A stretch of DNA of 64,000 nt. Origin: Collinsella sp. AM17-1 (GTDB taxonomy: Bacteria; Actinomycetota; Coriobacteriia; Coriobacteriales; Coriobacteriaceae). How positions within the stretch are numbered: the stretch's first letter is position 1; every line of letters starts with the position of its first letter. Under the pieces are notes generated by a model. That model was not told where the DNA came from and ran no database searches. It saw only the letters and a list, made by a program, of their open reading frames with translations. Both the position numbers and the translations under genes were made by a program. The DNA lies in the NCBI RefSeq assembly GCF_003470665.1, contig NZ_QRJZ01000010.1, forward strand, positions 1 through 64,000, in the 5' to 3' direction. Of this stretch, positions 43,062 to 52,911 are shown piece after piece.

Positions 43062-43778
43062 TTACTCCTCCTTCGTATCAAAATCCATGATGATGCCCTC
43101 GACCGGCGCAGGACCGGCGGGAATCTCGGGCGCATCGGGGTTGAGCTCGCGGTCGATATACTCCGGGTTCACGCCGTGGCCGCCCAGATACTCCATGCCG
43201 GGGCCCTGGGGCTCACCGGACGCAAGCGTCTCGTTGGCAGCCATGCCGTGCGCGTTGCCGGTCTTTACGGCCGAAGCGGCGCGCAGGGCGTCGAGCTCAC
43301 GCTTGCACTCCTGGCACATACCGACGGTACGGGCGGCCTGGATGGCCTCCATGCCGCCGGCCTTTTGCAGCAGGCGCTTGGCGTAGTCGATCTCCTTGTG
43401 CGGGGCGAACGGCTTGCCGCAACGCGAGCAGTGCTCGAGCGTATAGACGCTCTTGCTGGTGAGGTCGTCCTTGCTCATAACGGCCAGCTCAAACTCTTCG
43501 GTGAGCTTGATGGCCTCCATGGGACAGGCTTCCTCACAACGGCCGCAGAAGATGCAGCGACCGTAGTCGATCGACCAGGTGATGGTATCGGAGGCAAGGT
43601 CGGTGTCCATGCGAATGGCATCGGCCGGGCACGCCACGCCGCAGGCACCGCAGGCGATGCAGAGCTCGGCGTTGTGCTCGGGCTTGCCGCGCATGTCCTT
43701 GTTGGTGGGAAACGGCGCAAACGGGTACTTGACCGTCGCGTCGCCGGCCTTGGCGTTAACCTTCCAAAGCTTCAGCAT
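43062..43778 (-). CDS. hyfH: Formate hydrogenlyase ferredoxin-like subunit (NuoI-like)
   Basis: A 238-residue protein with two [4Fe-4S] motifs: CIACGACGVACPADA (near 40) and CIFCGRCEEACPMEA (near 72). Further CxxC pairs near 115 (CSRCGKPF) and 155 (CQECKREL) look like a zinc-ribbon addition. E. coli HyfH is shorter (~181), and the extra C-terminal ~60 residues here are without known domain. Start ATG 43778, overlapping the end region of hyfG; the frame upstream in the hyfG gene is not used. Confidence 0.9.
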   Translation of the reverse strand: MLKLWKVNAKAGDATVKYPFAPFPTNKDMRGKPEHNAELCIACGACGVACPADAIRMDTDLASDTITWSIDYGRCIFCGRCEEACPMEAIKLTEEFELAVMSKDDLTSKSVYTLEHCSRCGKPFAPHKEIDYAKRLLQKAGGMEAIQAARTVGMCQECKRELDALRAASAVKTGNAHGMAANETLASGEPQGPGMEYLGGHGVNPEYIDRELNPDAPEIPAGPAPVEGIIMDFDTKEE

Positions 43779-43779
43779 A

Positions 43780-45552
43780 TTAGAGCGCCTCCTCATCGAG
43801 CGGAGCGGCCATGGTGCCCTCGCCCGCAAGCGGCGACTTGTCGCGCCAGACGTTCTCGAACTGTTCCTTGTCGAGCACGTGGTCGCGCTTGGCGGCGACA
43901 TCAGTCACCGTCACGCGGTCGGTGCAGGAGTAGCACGGGTCGAGCGAGCCGACGATCAGCGCCGCATCGCCCACGGTGTTGCCGCGGAACATGTAGCGCA
44001 GGACCGGCCAGTTGCTGTACGTGGCGGCCTTGGCGCGCCAGCGATAGCACTTCTGGTTATTGCCGAGCATAGCCCAGTGCACGTCCTCGCCGCGCGGCGC
44101 CTCGGTGGCGCCGATGGCGTACTTGTGCGGGGTGTACTCCCAATCCGTGGTGAGGATGGGTCCCGACGGGCAGTTCTCGAGCATGGTCTCGATCATGTCG
44201 ATCGAATCGTAGACCTCCTGGATGCGAACGGCGGTACGGCCGAAGGCATCGCAGGTGTCGGCCGTGGCGGCGTGCATCTTTTGGACGTCCGGATCGGCGT
44301 AGCCGTCGAAGGGATGGTCAAAGCGCACGTCGCGGGCATAGCCCGAGCCACGCATGAGCGGGCCGACCGGCGAGAAGTCGCGTGCGATCTTGCGGTCCAA
44401 GATGCCGATGCCGCTCGTGCGCTCAATAAAGTTGGGCGTGGAGAGCAAAACGTCGACGAGCTCCTGGACCTCGGAGCGCAGCTGGTGGATGGTCGTGAGC
44501 GTGGAGAGTTTCTGCTCGGCCAAAATGTCGCGACGCACGCCACCGATCACATTGAGGCCGTAGGTCTTGCGGTGGCCGGAGAGTTTCTCGGCCAGGTCCA
44601 TGGACTTCTCGCGAACGCGGAAGAACTGCTGGAAGCCGGAATCGAAGCCGGTGTAGTGCGATGCGAGGCCAATGTTGAGCAGGTGCGAGTGCAGGCGCTC
44701 GACCTCGAGCATGATGGCGCGGATGTACTGCGCGCGCGGCGGGACGTGAATGCCCTGGGCGCGCTCGACAGCCTCGGCGTAGGCCACCGAGTGGGCGCAG
44801 CCGCAGATACCGCAGATACGGTCGGCAAGGAACGTCACGGCATCATAGTTCAGGCGCGTCTCGGCGACCTTCTCCATACCGCGATGCACGTAGAACAGGC
44901 GGTAGTCGGCATCGACGATCGTCTCGCCCTCCACGAACAGGCGGAAGTGGCCGGGCTCGTCGGAGGTGATGTGCAGCGGTCCCATGGGGACGAGTGTGGT
45001 CTCCTTGCCCTTGGTGTCGGCCAGGAATTCGTAGTTTTCCATGTCGCTCGCGGGGGCGGGGCGGAAACGGTAATCCATCGAATCCTTGCGCAACGGGTAC
45101 AGCCCGCTGGGCCAATCGTCGGGAAGCACCAGGCGACGGCGGTCGGGCAGACCCTCGGGAATCAGGCCAAACATATCGCGCAGCTCGCGCTCGCCCCACA
45201 CGCAGGCGGGGACGAACGGCGTCACGGACGGGAACGTCATCTTGGCGGGGTCGACCTCGGCACGCACGGTAACCCAGCCGGGGTCCTCCCCCTCCATGGA
45301 GATGACGTAGTACACGGCGTAACGGCCGCACAGGCTGCGCTCGTCGTTGCCGACAATCACAGGAATCCAGCCGTAGCGCTCGTAATACAGGTAGTGGACG
45401 GCCTCGGGCAGACGGTCCAGCTTGACGGTGATCGTCAGCTGGTCCTCGCACTGCCATTCGACCTTCTCGATAGCGCCCGGCACTGCAGCACGCAGGGCCT
45501 CGACGTGGCTTTCGCAGCGACGAGCGTAGTCCTTCTTTTCAGGTTCTGCCAT
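43780..45552 (-). CDS. hyfG: Formate hydrogenlyase [NiFe]-hydrogenase large subunit (NuoC-NuoD fusion)
   Basis: A 590-residue group 4a [NiFe]-hydrogenase large subunit. NuoC-like N-terminal domain (1-160; segment VWGERELRDMFGLIPEGLPDRRR) fused to a NuoD-like catalytic domain. Nickel ligands are Cys247/Cys250 in RICGICGCAHS and Cys540/Cys543 in DPCYSCTDR, so no selenocysteine. HycI-type cleavage after Arg546 would remove 44 residues. It reduces protons to H2 on the cytoplasmic side of the membrane complex. Confidence 0.95.
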   Translation of the reverse strand: MAEPEKKDYARRCESHVEALRAAVPGAIEKVEWQCEDQLTITVKLDRLPEAVHYLYYERYGWIPVIVGNDERSLCGRYAVYYVISMEGEDPGWVTVRAEVDPAKMTFPSVTPFVPACVWGERELRDMFGLIPEGLPDRRRLVLPDDWPSGLYPLRKDSMDYRFRPAPASDMENYEFLADTKGKETTLVPMGPLHITSDEPGHFRLFVEGETIVDADYRLFYVHRGMEKVAETRLNYDAVTFLADRICGICGCAHSVAYAEAVERAQGIHVPPRAQYIRAIMLEVERLHSHLLNIGLASHYTGFDSGFQQFFRVREKSMDLAEKLSGHRKTYGLNVIGGVRRDILAEQKLSTLTTIHQLRSEVQELVDVLLSTPNFIERTSGIGILDRKIARDFSPVGPLMRGSGYARDVRFDHPFDGYADPDVQKMHAATADTCDAFGRTAVRIQEVYDSIDMIETMLENCPSGPILTTDWEYTPHKYAIGATEAPRGEDVHWAMLGNNQKCYRWRAKAATYSNWPVLRYMFRGNTVGDAALIVGSLDPCYSCTDRVTVTDVAAKRDHVLDKEQFENVWRDKSPLAGEGTMAAPLDEEAL

Positions 45553-45556
45553 GGTG

Positions 45557-47122
45557 CTAATTCACCTCACTTGTCTTGGTCTGGGAACTGAACACCATGC
45601 GGTAGAGAGGGGCCTCGTGGAGCTCTTCGACGCTCTGGTTCAAAACGACGGACGTTGCATCCTCGACGCCGCTCGTGATGGCGACCGGGGTGGCGATACC
45701 GAACCACATGACCACGATCGCGAGGGCGATCTCGGGGATGATCATGAGGGCGGGCACCTCGTGGCGCTTCATGCCCTCGGGCGCCTTGCCGAAGATGGAC
45801 TTGAGCGCGATGCCGGTAAGGGCGAAGTACACGCCGGTGAGGCCGATGGCCACGAGCACGACCACCCAGATGGGACCGGACTGAACGCCGGCCACGAAGG
45901 TGAGGAACTCGGAGATGAACAGGGCGAACGGCGGGAAGGCGGCGAGCGCGAGCAGGGCGATGATGGTGAGCGCTGCCGTGACGGGAGCGATCTCGACGAC
46001 GCCCTTGATCTTGTTCAGGTCGCGGGTGTGGTAGATGTGCTGGATGTTACCGGCCATGCAGAAGGCGAGCGCCTTCGTGAAGCCGTGGAAGATGCAGTGC
46101 AGCAGGCAGGCGGCGATACCGAGCGGGCCACCGATACCCAGGCACAGCGCGACCACGCCGACGTTGTCGACGGAGGAGTACGCGAAGCGGCGCTTGATAT
46201 CGTCCTGCTTGAAGATGCACAGGGCAGCCACCAGGATGGACAGCGTGCCCAGGATGAGCAGGAGCGTTCGCGGATAGGTGTCGCCCACCGTGATGATGGA
46301 CAGGGAGTAGAAGCGGATGATCACCAGCATGGCGCACTTGAGCAGCACGCCCGAGAGCAGCGCGGAGACCGGGCTCGGAGCCTGGGAGTGCGCGTCGGGC
46401 AGCCAGGTGTGCATGGGGAACAGGCCCGCCTTGGTGCCGAAGCCGATGACGATGAACGCGAACGCGAGGCGCACGAGCATCGGGTCGAACTGGTCGGCGT
46501 AGGGCATGATGGAGGTGAGGAAGGCGGCCTCATGCGCGTTGGGCATGATATCGGCGGCGTTCGCGTAGATGAGCAGCGTGCCGAACAGGCCGAAGGCCAC
46601 ACCGGCGGTGCAGACCATCGCGTACTTCCAAGACGCCTCGAGCGCCTGCTTGTTCTTGTAGATGCCCACGAGGAACACGGTCGACAGCGTAGTGGCCTCG
46701 ACCGCCGCCCAGGTGAGGATGATGTTGTTGGACAGGCAGACGAGCAGCATCGTGAAGACGAACAGGCTGAACAGCGCGTAGTACTGCTTGGTGCGTTCGG
46801 CCGGCATGGTCTTCTCCTCGATATCGATCTTGATATAGGAGATGGAGTACACGCCGGTGATGAACCCGATGATGCCTACCAGAAGGACGAAGATCGACGA
46901 GAGCGAATCGAGATGGAGCCACAGGCCCAAAGCGTCGATATTCTGCCCGCTCGAGAGCATGGTTCCCGCGGTGACGACCGAAAGGACAAGGGTCGCCGCG
47001 ACGGAGATGGTGTTGAGCCCCGCGAAGACGTTGTAGGACGTCGTCTTGGGGAGCGCAGCCATAATCAGGGAGAACACGAGAGGACAAGCGAGCAGGGCGA
47101 CCGTCAGCATTGAAACATCCAT
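45557..47122 (-). CDS. hyfF: Formate hydrogenlyase membrane subunit HyfF (Mrp/NuoN-like)
   Basis: A 521-residue antiporter-like subunit with about 14 transmembrane helices. Typical segments are TWAAVEATTLSTVFLVGIY near 135, GFGTKAGLFPMHTWLPDAHSQAPSPVSALLSG near 230 and the Lys-containing helices around HGFTKALAFCMAG. HyfF is one of the two extra proton-pump-like subunits that tell the Hyf (FHL-2) complex from Hyc. It sits between hyfE and hyfG with 3-4 bp gaps. Confidence 0.92.
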   Translation of the reverse strand: MDVSMLTVALLACPLVFSLIMAALPKTTSYNVFAGLNTISVAATLVLSVVTAGTMLSSGQNIDALGLWLHLDSLSSIFVLLVGIIGFITGVYSISYIKIDIEEKTMPAERTKQYYALFSLFVFTMLLVCLSNNIILTWAAVEATTLSTVFLVGIYKNKQALEASWKYAMVCTAGVAFGLFGTLLIYANAADIMPNAHEAAFLTSIMPYADQFDPMLVRLAFAFIVIGFGTKAGLFPMHTWLPDAHSQAPSPVSALLSGVLLKCAMLVIIRFYSLSIITVGDTYPRTLLLILGTLSILVAALCIFKQDDIKRRFAYSSVDNVGVVALCLGIGGPLGIAACLLHCIFHGFTKALAFCMAGNIQHIYHTRDLNKIKGVVEIAPVTAALTIIALLALAAFPPFALFISEFLTFVAGVQSGPIWVVVLVAIGLTGVYFALTGIALKSIFGKAPEGMKRHEVPALMIIPEIALAIVVMWFGIATPVAITSGVEDATSVVLNQSVEELHEAPLYRMVFSSQTKTSEVN

Positions 47123-47125
47123 GGC

Positions 47126-47779
47126 CTACCCCTTCAATTCGGTCAGGTCGTGGGAGTCGAGCGACTTGGTGTCGTTCCAAATCCTCACGACGACGGCGGA
47201 CATGATGATGACGGCGAAGATGGCGTCGGTGGCGATGCCGATCTCGATGATCTCGGGGGCCGTGGGCGCGAGCAGAGCGAGCGTCACGTGGCTACCGTTC
47301 TCCATAAGGCAGTACCCGAAGATCTGCTTGAGGATGTTGCGCTGGGAGATGATGCACGTGAGGCCGACGAAGAAGTGCGCGAAGCTGATGGCGAGGGCCG
47401 GAGTGGCCACCTCGGCGGTGGGCAGGCTCAGGCGCGTGACCACCGCGAAGCAGACGGCCACCTCCAGACCGGTGAGGATGATAGTCCAGGCCGGCTTGAT
47501 GGAGGAGGTCAGCGTGCTATCGGCAGGCGAACCCATCTTCTTGTAGGCACGGTTGAGAATGAACGGAACGAGGATCACCTTGGTGACGAAGGCCGACGCG
47601 GCCCACATGAGAAGCTCGGTGGCACCGGTGGTGAGGCCCAGGGTGAGCAGCACGCCCACCAGGACAACCGACTGGATCGCGTACCACTTGATGGCGGACG
47701 GGATGGTCTTCGAGACGACCACCATGGTGGAGGTCACGATCAGAAGACCGCCCAGGATATTGACTAACGAATAACCCAT
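47126..47779 (-). CDS. hyfE: Formate hydrogenlyase membrane subunit HyfE
   Basis: A 217-residue protein, the same length as E. coli HyfE (~216). About six hydrophobic helices; the middle part (FFVGLTCIISQRNILKQIFGYCLMENGSHV) resembles NuoK/MrpC. Together with HyfD and HyfF it extends the membrane arm and may couple H2 production to ion movement. The gene lies 10 bp after hyfD. Confidence 0.9.
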   Translation of the reverse strand: MGYSLVNILGGLLIVTSTMVVVSKTIPSAIKWYAIQSVVLVGVLLTLGLTTGATELLMWAASAFVTKVILVPFILNRAYKKMGSPADSTLTSSIKPAWTIILTGLEVAVCFAVVTRLSLPTAEVATPALAISFAHFFVGLTCIISQRNILKQIFGYCLMENGSHVTLALLAPTAPEIIEIGIATDAIFAVIIMSAVVVRIWNDTKSLDSHDLTELKG

Positions 47780-47789
47780 GTCCTACCTC

Positions 47790-49247
47790 CTAACCCATCC
47801 AACTAGAGGACAGAGGACCGGCGACGACGACCATGATCATGAGGACGACGAACACGAACGCCATGGCGCGCGGAAGGGGCTGGCCGGCGGCCACGGTCTC
47901 GCTCGGCTCACCGGGCAGGACCTTACCCATCCAACGCAGGAACCATGCGAAGGTGGCGACGGTCTCGACGACCATGACGCACACGAGGACAAAGATGACC
48001 GTGTTGGTAGCACCAACCGCGAAGCCACCGGAAATGATCTGGAACTTGGAAAAGAACGTGCTCATGGGGGGCACGCCGGCGATAGCGGTCGCGGCGACCG
48101 CAAAGCCCACGCCCGTGACCGGGTACTTCTTCATGAGGCCCTGGATCTTGGGCAGCATACGGGTTCCCAGCGTGAAGCTGAGAGAGCCAGCGATGAGGAA
48201 GAACAGGGTCTTGGTGAACGCGTGGTTGAAGATGTGCTCGACGGCGCCGTTAAACGCCATCTGGCTTCCGAACACGGAGAGGCCCAGGCCAAAGAACACG
48301 TAGGCGAGCTGCGCGATCGTCGAGAAGGCGAGCAGGCGCTTCATATCCTTCTGGGGCAGGTACATGAGGAAGCCGAAGAGCATGGTCACGACGGCGTCGA
48401 TGATGGCGACCCAACCGACGATCTCGGGGATATCGCCGGCGCTCGCAAGAGCGCGGGCGAACACGCACACGCCGACCTTAACCATGGACGCGCCATGAAG
48501 GTAGGCGGAAACGGGCGTGGGGGCCTCCATTGCGGAGGGCAGCCACATGTAGAGCGGGAACTGGGCGGACTTGGCCCAAGCAGCGAACAGGATGAGCAGC
48601 AGCACGACGGTCTTCATACCGGAATCGAGCTGGGAGATCGCGCTCAGCGCGAACGTGCCGGTTCCGGCGAACAGGAAGGCCGCGCCGATGTAGAGTCCCA
48701 GAGCGCCGATATGGGTGATGATGAGCGCCTTCATACCGGCCTTCTTGGCCGTGGGCGTCATGTAGTAGCTGATGAGGCCCCAGGAGCACACACCGGTGAT
48801 CTCGAAGAAAACGAGCTGGCCGACGATGGTGGAGCTGTAGGCGAGACCGGCCATGGCGCCGATGAACGTGGAGAAGTACACGTAGAAGCGACGACGGGGC
48901 GCGTCGGGATGCTCCTTATTCTTATCGCTCATGTACGGGAACGAATAGATGACGACGAGCAGGCCGATAGCGACGAACGCGGGTGCGAGCAGCGTGCTCA
49001 TCCGGTCGAATATGAAGCCCATGACCAAGGTCTGGCCCATACTCGCCCAGGTTACATCGACCGCGTTCATGCCGTTTCCGGCAAACGTCGCGGCCAAGCC
49101 AACGGAAGCGACCGTGGCGATGCCGCCGACAAAGGCGCAGATCCATTTAGCGTAGGGACGCGGCAGCATGACGATGAGCAGGGAGCCCAGCATGGGGACG
49201 GCGATCGCCACCATGGCAAAGAGGGACAAGCTCGATTCGATTGACAT
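47790..49247 (-). CDS. hyfD: Formate hydrogenlyase membrane subunit HyfD (antiporter-like)
   Basis: A 485-residue polytopic protein of the NuoL/M/N-MrpA/D group. Signature stretch AAWAKSAQFPLYMWLPSAMEAPTPVSAYLHGASMVK near 220-255, with the membrane lysines and the helix-broken proton path, and GAVEHIFNHAFTKTLFFL near 330. Together with HyfB and HyfF this gives three antiporter-like subunits, the mark of the Hyf complex. It is encoded 16 bp after hyfC. Confidence 0.92.
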   Translation of the reverse strand: MSIESSLSLFAMVAIAVPMLGSLLIVMLPRPYAKWICAFVGGIATVASVGLAATFAGNGMNAVDVTWASMGQTLVMGFIFDRMSTLLAPAFVAIGLLVVIYSFPYMSDKNKEHPDAPRRRFYVYFSTFIGAMAGLAYSSTIVGQLVFFEITGVCSWGLISYYMTPTAKKAGMKALIITHIGALGLYIGAAFLFAGTGTFALSAISQLDSGMKTVVLLLILFAAWAKSAQFPLYMWLPSAMEAPTPVSAYLHGASMVKVGVCVFARALASAGDIPEIVGWVAIIDAVVTMLFGFLMYLPQKDMKRLLAFSTIAQLAYVFFGLGLSVFGSQMAFNGAVEHIFNHAFTKTLFFLIAGSLSFTLGTRMLPKIQGLMKKYPVTGVGFAVAATAIAGVPPMSTFFSKFQIISGGFAVGATNTVIFVLVCVMVVETVATFAWFLRWMGKVLPGEPSETVAAGQPLPRAMAFVFVVLMIMVVVAGPLSSSWMG

Positions 49248-49263
49248 AGTTTCTCCCTTCTCC

Positions 49264-50187
49264 CTACACGCCTACGACGACGAAGACGAACGCGAGGACC
49301 GCGATGCCGACGACGGCCCAGGTCTGGTTACCGAGCACCTTGAAGCGCGAACGGGAAACGGAGTTCTCGAGCACGCCGCAGACGACGAAATCGACCAGGC
49401 ACTTGACGAGGAAGACGACGGCACCCACGAGAGCGGTGACACCGATGGTCGCGGGCTCTCCCCAGGGGATGAAGATGGAGGTGAACCAAGCGACGACCAC
49501 GACCTGCTTCATGCCCATGGCGAGCTTCATCATGGCCAGGGACGGGCCGGAGAGCTCGGCGAGCGGGCCCTCCTGGAGCTCCTGCTCGGCTTCGGCCTGA
49601 TCGAACGGAAGCTTGCCGAGCTCCATGTAACAGGCGGCCGCGAAGGCGACGCCGGCGAGGATAACGGCGACGACGCTCGAGACGTTGCCCGTAACGATGT
49701 GCTGACCCATGGTCGCAATGTCCGTGGAGCCGCACACGATGGCGACGGTGAACAGCGCGATGAGCATGGACGGCTCGATGAGCACGCTCATGAGGAGCTC
49801 GCGGATACCGCCGAAGCCCGCGTAGGCGTTGGAGGAATCCACGCCGGACAGCGCGAAGAAGAAGCGGGACAGCGCGAGCGCGTACATGATGGTGATGGCG
49901 TCACCAAAGACGGGCATGGGGCTCTGGAGCGTGAACATGGGCAGGCCCATGGCGAGCATAAACGACACCGCGAGGAACAGCGGCGGCATGATGCGCAGCA
50001 CGAAGCTCGAGTCGGAACTCACGGACTCGGGACGCGCCATGAGCTTCGCGAGGTCCCGGTAATCCTGAAGGATGGACGGACCGCGGCGATTGTGCATCTT
50101 CGCGCGAATCACACGGGCGAGGCCGGAGAAGAAGGGCGCGACCAGCATGACCACGAGGCCCTGCGCCATCGCAAGAACGATGTTCAT
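49264..50187 (-). CDS. hyfC: Formate hydrogenlyase membrane subunit HyfC (NuoH-like)
   Basis: A 307-residue NuoH/HycD-type subunit linking the hydrophilic arm to the membrane arm. Eight or so helices; family segments KMHNRRGPSILQDYRDLAKL (29-48), GFGGIRELLMSVLIEPSML near 143 and GKLPFDQAEAEQELQEGP near 215. The start is ATG 50187 with GGGAGAGG 7 nt upstream; the much longer open frame upstream belongs to the hyfB shadow and is not used. Confidence 0.93.
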   Translation of the reverse strand: MNIVLAMAQGLVVMLVAPFFSGLARVIRAKMHNRRGPSILQDYRDLAKLMARPESVSSDSSFVLRIMPPLFLAVSFMLAMGLPMFTLQSPMPVFGDAITIMYALALSRFFFALSGVDSSNAYAGFGGIRELLMSVLIEPSMLIALFTVAIVCGSTDIATMGQHIVTGNVSSVVAVILAGVAFAAACYMELGKLPFDQAEAEQELQEGPLAELSGPSLAMMKLAMGMKQVVVVAWFTSIFIPWGEPATIGVTALVGAVVFLVKCLVDFVVCGVLENSVSRSRFKVLGNQTWAVVGIAVLAFVFVVVGV

Positions 50188-50204
50188 AATATCCTCTCCC
50201 CTCT

Positions 50205-52223
50205 CTAGACCATGACCACGGCGAGCACGAGGAAGACCACGAGCGCCGCGACGATGTAGCAGATGTATACGGAGTAGTTGCCGCCCTCGATCTTGGAGGC
50301 GAGGCCGGCCAGCTTGTCGGCACCCTCGCTCGGTGCATCGACCAGGAAACGGTCGGGCAGGGGCTCGACGCCCTGGGCGACACCGGTGAGCTTCTGGAAC
50401 ACGTGCGCGATGGACCAGCAGATCTTGGTGCATACCTCGCGCAGGGTGTAGAGCGGGCCCATGAAGAGTTCGACGTCGGACGCGAAGCTCGTGGCGACGA
50501 CGGGCATGTGCTCGTTGGGCTCGTAGCCGCACGCCCAAGGGTCGGTCTTCTTAGCGGGGGCCTTGGCGCCGAGGCAGGACCTCAACGCGAACGCGAGGCC
50601 GGTGAGGACCACGAGCGCGATGGCGATCGCGGGGGTGGAGGTGGCGGCACCGGAAATCTCGTTCACGAGAGACACGCCCGAGGTGGCTGTGACGGCGTAG
50701 CCGGCAAGCACGCTCTGGGCGACGTCGCCCAGAACCGGGGCGATGACCGGGGAGCCGATTCCCAGTACCACGCAGATGGCCGCGAGGAGCATCTGCGAGA
50801 ACAACATCGGAGCCGGGGACTCCTTGGCGTTCGCGGCCTCCTGGGAACGAGGGCTGCTCGCGAACGAGACGCCGTAGGCCTTCACGAAGCACGTGACGGC
50901 CAGGGCACCGGTGATGGCGAGGGCGGCAGCGGAGGCGACGGCGAACACCATGACGACCGGGTCGGAGAGCGTCGAGATGTTGAACAGGGACTGGTAGGTG
51001 AACCACTCGGAAACGAAGCCGTTGAGCGGCGGGATGGCCGAGATGGCAAGGGCACCGATGAGGAAGCAGACGGCCGTGACCGGCATGCGGCGGAACAGAC
51101 CGCCCATCTTCTCCATGTTGCGCGTACCCGTGGCATAGAGCAGGGAGCCCGCGCCGAGGAACAGCTCACCCTTGAACATGGCGTGGTTGAGCGTGTGGTA
51201 GAGGGCGGCCATGAGCGCGATCGTCGCGATGACGTCGTTGCCCAGGGCGTGCGCCGTCATGGACGCGCCGACACCGAGCAAGATGATGCCGATGTTCTCG
51301 ACGGAGTGATAGGCAAGCAGGCGCTTGATGTCGTGCTCGTGGAGGGCGTAGACGACACCCAGGACCGACGAGATGGATCCGAAGACCAGGACCATGAGGC
51401 CCCACCAGAGCTGGACGCCCGAACCCGCGAGCAGGTCGAGACCGACCTTGAGGATTCCCAGGATGCCGATCTTGATCATGCCGCCGGACATGAGGGCGGA
51501 CACGTTGGACGGCGCCTCGGGGTGCGCCTGGGGCAGCCAGGAGTGCAGCGGAATGATACCGGCCTTCGCGCCAAATCCGAAGAACGCGAGGACGAAGCAC
51601 GCGGAGGAGACGGCGGGTCCAAAGTCATGCGTACGGAAATCACTGAAGCTGAAGGAACCGCCCACGCCGTTGGTCATGAGCAGGAAGCTCGCCATGATGA
51701 GAACGAAGCCGACGTGCGCGATGACGAAGTAGAGCCAACCGCCCCTAATGGAGTTCTTGTTCTCCTCGATAACGACAAGGAAGTAGCTCGTAAGGGACAT
51801 GAGCTCAAAGGCGACCAGGAACCAGAACACGTTGTCGGCGGTGATGACGAGCATCATCGAGGCGACGAAGGTGTTCATAAAGAAGCCGGCGCGCCCGACC
51901 TTGCCCGGGTACTCGTCGAAGTAGGACAGACCGTAGATGAAGCCCGCAAAGGCGAGAATCGAGATGAGGACCACGATCAGGCCCGCAAGGCCGTTGAGCA
52001 AGAGCTCGAGACGGGCGAACGGGAAGAAGAAGACCGTGTTGAGGGACGAAACGTCGCCAAGCACGGCCTCGAGGCCCGCGATGAACGACAGCACGGCCGC
52101 GACGGCGCCGATCAGGCAGCCGGCGGTCTTGGCGGCGTTGTCGGCCTTAATCAGCAGAACCGAGGCGAGCGCACCGATGCACGAGACGGCAAGCGATGCG
52201 ATAAACAGCGTCATGCTATCCAT
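50205..52223 (-). CDS. hyfB: Formate hydrogenlyase membrane subunit HyfB (NuoL-like)
   Basis: A 672-residue antiporter-like subunit, the same length as E. coli HyfB. About 16 helices; typical segments GFGAKAGIIPLHSWLPQAHPEAPSNVSALMSGG near 215-248 and ALYHTLNHAMFKGELFLGAGS near 335. The C-terminal long part (ACGYEPNEHMPVVATSFASDVELF) carries the cysteine loop seen in HycC/HyfB. Its start overlaps the end of hyfA by 8 bp. Confidence 0.93.
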   Translation of the reverse strand: MDSMTLFIASLAVSCIGALASVLLIKADNAAKTAGCLIGAVAAVLSFIAGLEAVLGDVSSLNTVFFFPFARLELLLNGLAGLIVVLISILAFAGFIYGLSYFDEYPGKVGRAGFFMNTFVASMMLVITADNVFWFLVAFELMSLTSYFLVVIEENKNSIRGGWLYFVIAHVGFVLIMASFLLMTNGVGGSFSFSDFRTHDFGPAVSSACFVLAFFGFGAKAGIIPLHSWLPQAHPEAPSNVSALMSGGMIKIGILGILKVGLDLLAGSGVQLWWGLMVLVFGSISSVLGVVYALHEHDIKRLLAYHSVENIGIILLGVGASMTAHALGNDVIATIALMAALYHTLNHAMFKGELFLGAGSLLYATGTRNMEKMGGLFRRMPVTAVCFLIGALAISAIPPLNGFVSEWFTYQSLFNISTLSDPVVMVFAVASAAALAITGALAVTCFVKAYGVSFASSPRSQEAANAKESPAPMLFSQMLLAAICVVLGIGSPVIAPVLGDVAQSVLAGYAVTATSGVSLVNEISGAATSTPAIAIALVVLTGLAFALRSCLGAKAPAKKTDPWACGYEPNEHMPVVATSFASDVELFMGPLYTLREVCTKICWSIAHVFQKLTGVAQGVEPLPDRFLVDAPSEGADKLAGLASKIEGGNYSVYICYIVAALVVFLVLAVVMV

Positions 52224-52833
52224 TGTTTACGCTCCCTTCTGCTTTCTCGGACAGACCCTGGGCCACAGCGGTAACGTCGACGACCGGACCGTTTTCGATC
52301 GAGCGCAGGCGCTTGGCCTCGTCGAGCTCGCGATCGGCCGCGCCGCCCATGACGGTCAGCGCCTTGGTGGGGCACGCCGCCACACAATGCGGACCGTCCG
52401 GATCGAAGGCGCACAGGTCGCACTTAACAGCGCAGGTGTACTGGCCGGGAGCCCACGTAAGCAGGCTGCTCAGGGACTTAGGATACGAAGGCGTCGGGTC
52501 GCACATGCCTGCGACACCGGCGATAGACGTGCCATCGGGATGGATGGCTCCGAAGGGGCACGCGATGGCGCACAGCCTGCACCCGATGCACTCCTGCTCC
52601 TTGACGTGGATGCGATCGCCATCGTGCTCGATGGCATTCACCGGGCAGACCTCGGCGCAGGGGGCACCCTCGCAATGGTGGCAGGCAAGGGCGGCCGAAA
52701 TACCGCCGGTCTTCACGAGCGCCAGGCGCGGCGTATCCTGAAGACCCTGCATCCGGTGGGCGTCGGCACAGGCGGACTGGCATGTTCCGCAACCGATGCA
52801 CCTCTCCGGGTTGATGTCGATGAAGCGGTTCAT
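52216..52833 (-). CDS. hyfA: Formate hydrogenlyase electron-transfer ferredoxin HyfA
   Basis: A 205-residue protein with four [4Fe-4S] motifs in the HycB/HyfA/HydN pattern: CIGCGTCQSACADAH (12-26), CHHCEGAPCAEVCPVNA near 52, CIGCRLCAIACPFGA near 82 and CDLCAFDPDGPHCVAACPTKA near 140. It carries electrons from FdhF to HyfH/HyfI. Start ATG 52833 with AAGGAAG 6 nt upstream, better than the GTG two codons before. Same length as E. coli HyfA. Confidence 0.92.
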   Translation of the reverse strand: MNRFIDINPERCIGCGTCQSACADAHRMQGLQDTPRLALVKTGGISAALACHHCEGAPCAEVCPVNAIEHDGDRIHVKEQECIGCRLCAIACPFGAIHPDGTSIAGVAGMCDPTPSYPKSLSSLLTWAPGQYTCAVKCDLCAFDPDGPHCVAACPTKALTVMGGAADRELDEAKRLRSIENGPVVDVTAVAQGLSEKAEGSVNNG

Positions 52834-52855
52834 CCCCACTTCCTTTCAAAATAAC

Positions 52856-52890
52856 GGGCCGGGCTCCCGAACGTACGGGACGCCCGGCCC
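52856..52890 (-). terminator. Strong hairpin between fdhF and hyfA
   Basis: The stem GGGCCGGGC/GCCCGGCCC is extended by TCCCG/CGGGA. On the minus strand GTTATTTT follows. It likely cuts part of the transcripts after fdhF, so the hydN-fdhF pair may be made in excess of the hyf genes. Confidence 0.65.
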
Positions 52891-52911
52891 AAAAAGCCAA
52901 CGAGAACGGGA

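Noticed and set aside
43780..45552. Selenocysteine in the hydrogenase large subunit
   Set aside because: Both nickel-binding motifs are complete with Cys codons (RICGICG and DPCYSC); no in-frame TGA.
45551..47113. Long plus-strand frames opposite the hyf genes (also 47778-49244, 50403-52274)
   Set aside because: They mirror membrane-protein genes codon by codon (Glu/Asp/Gly/His-rich shadow products); no ribosome sites or families.
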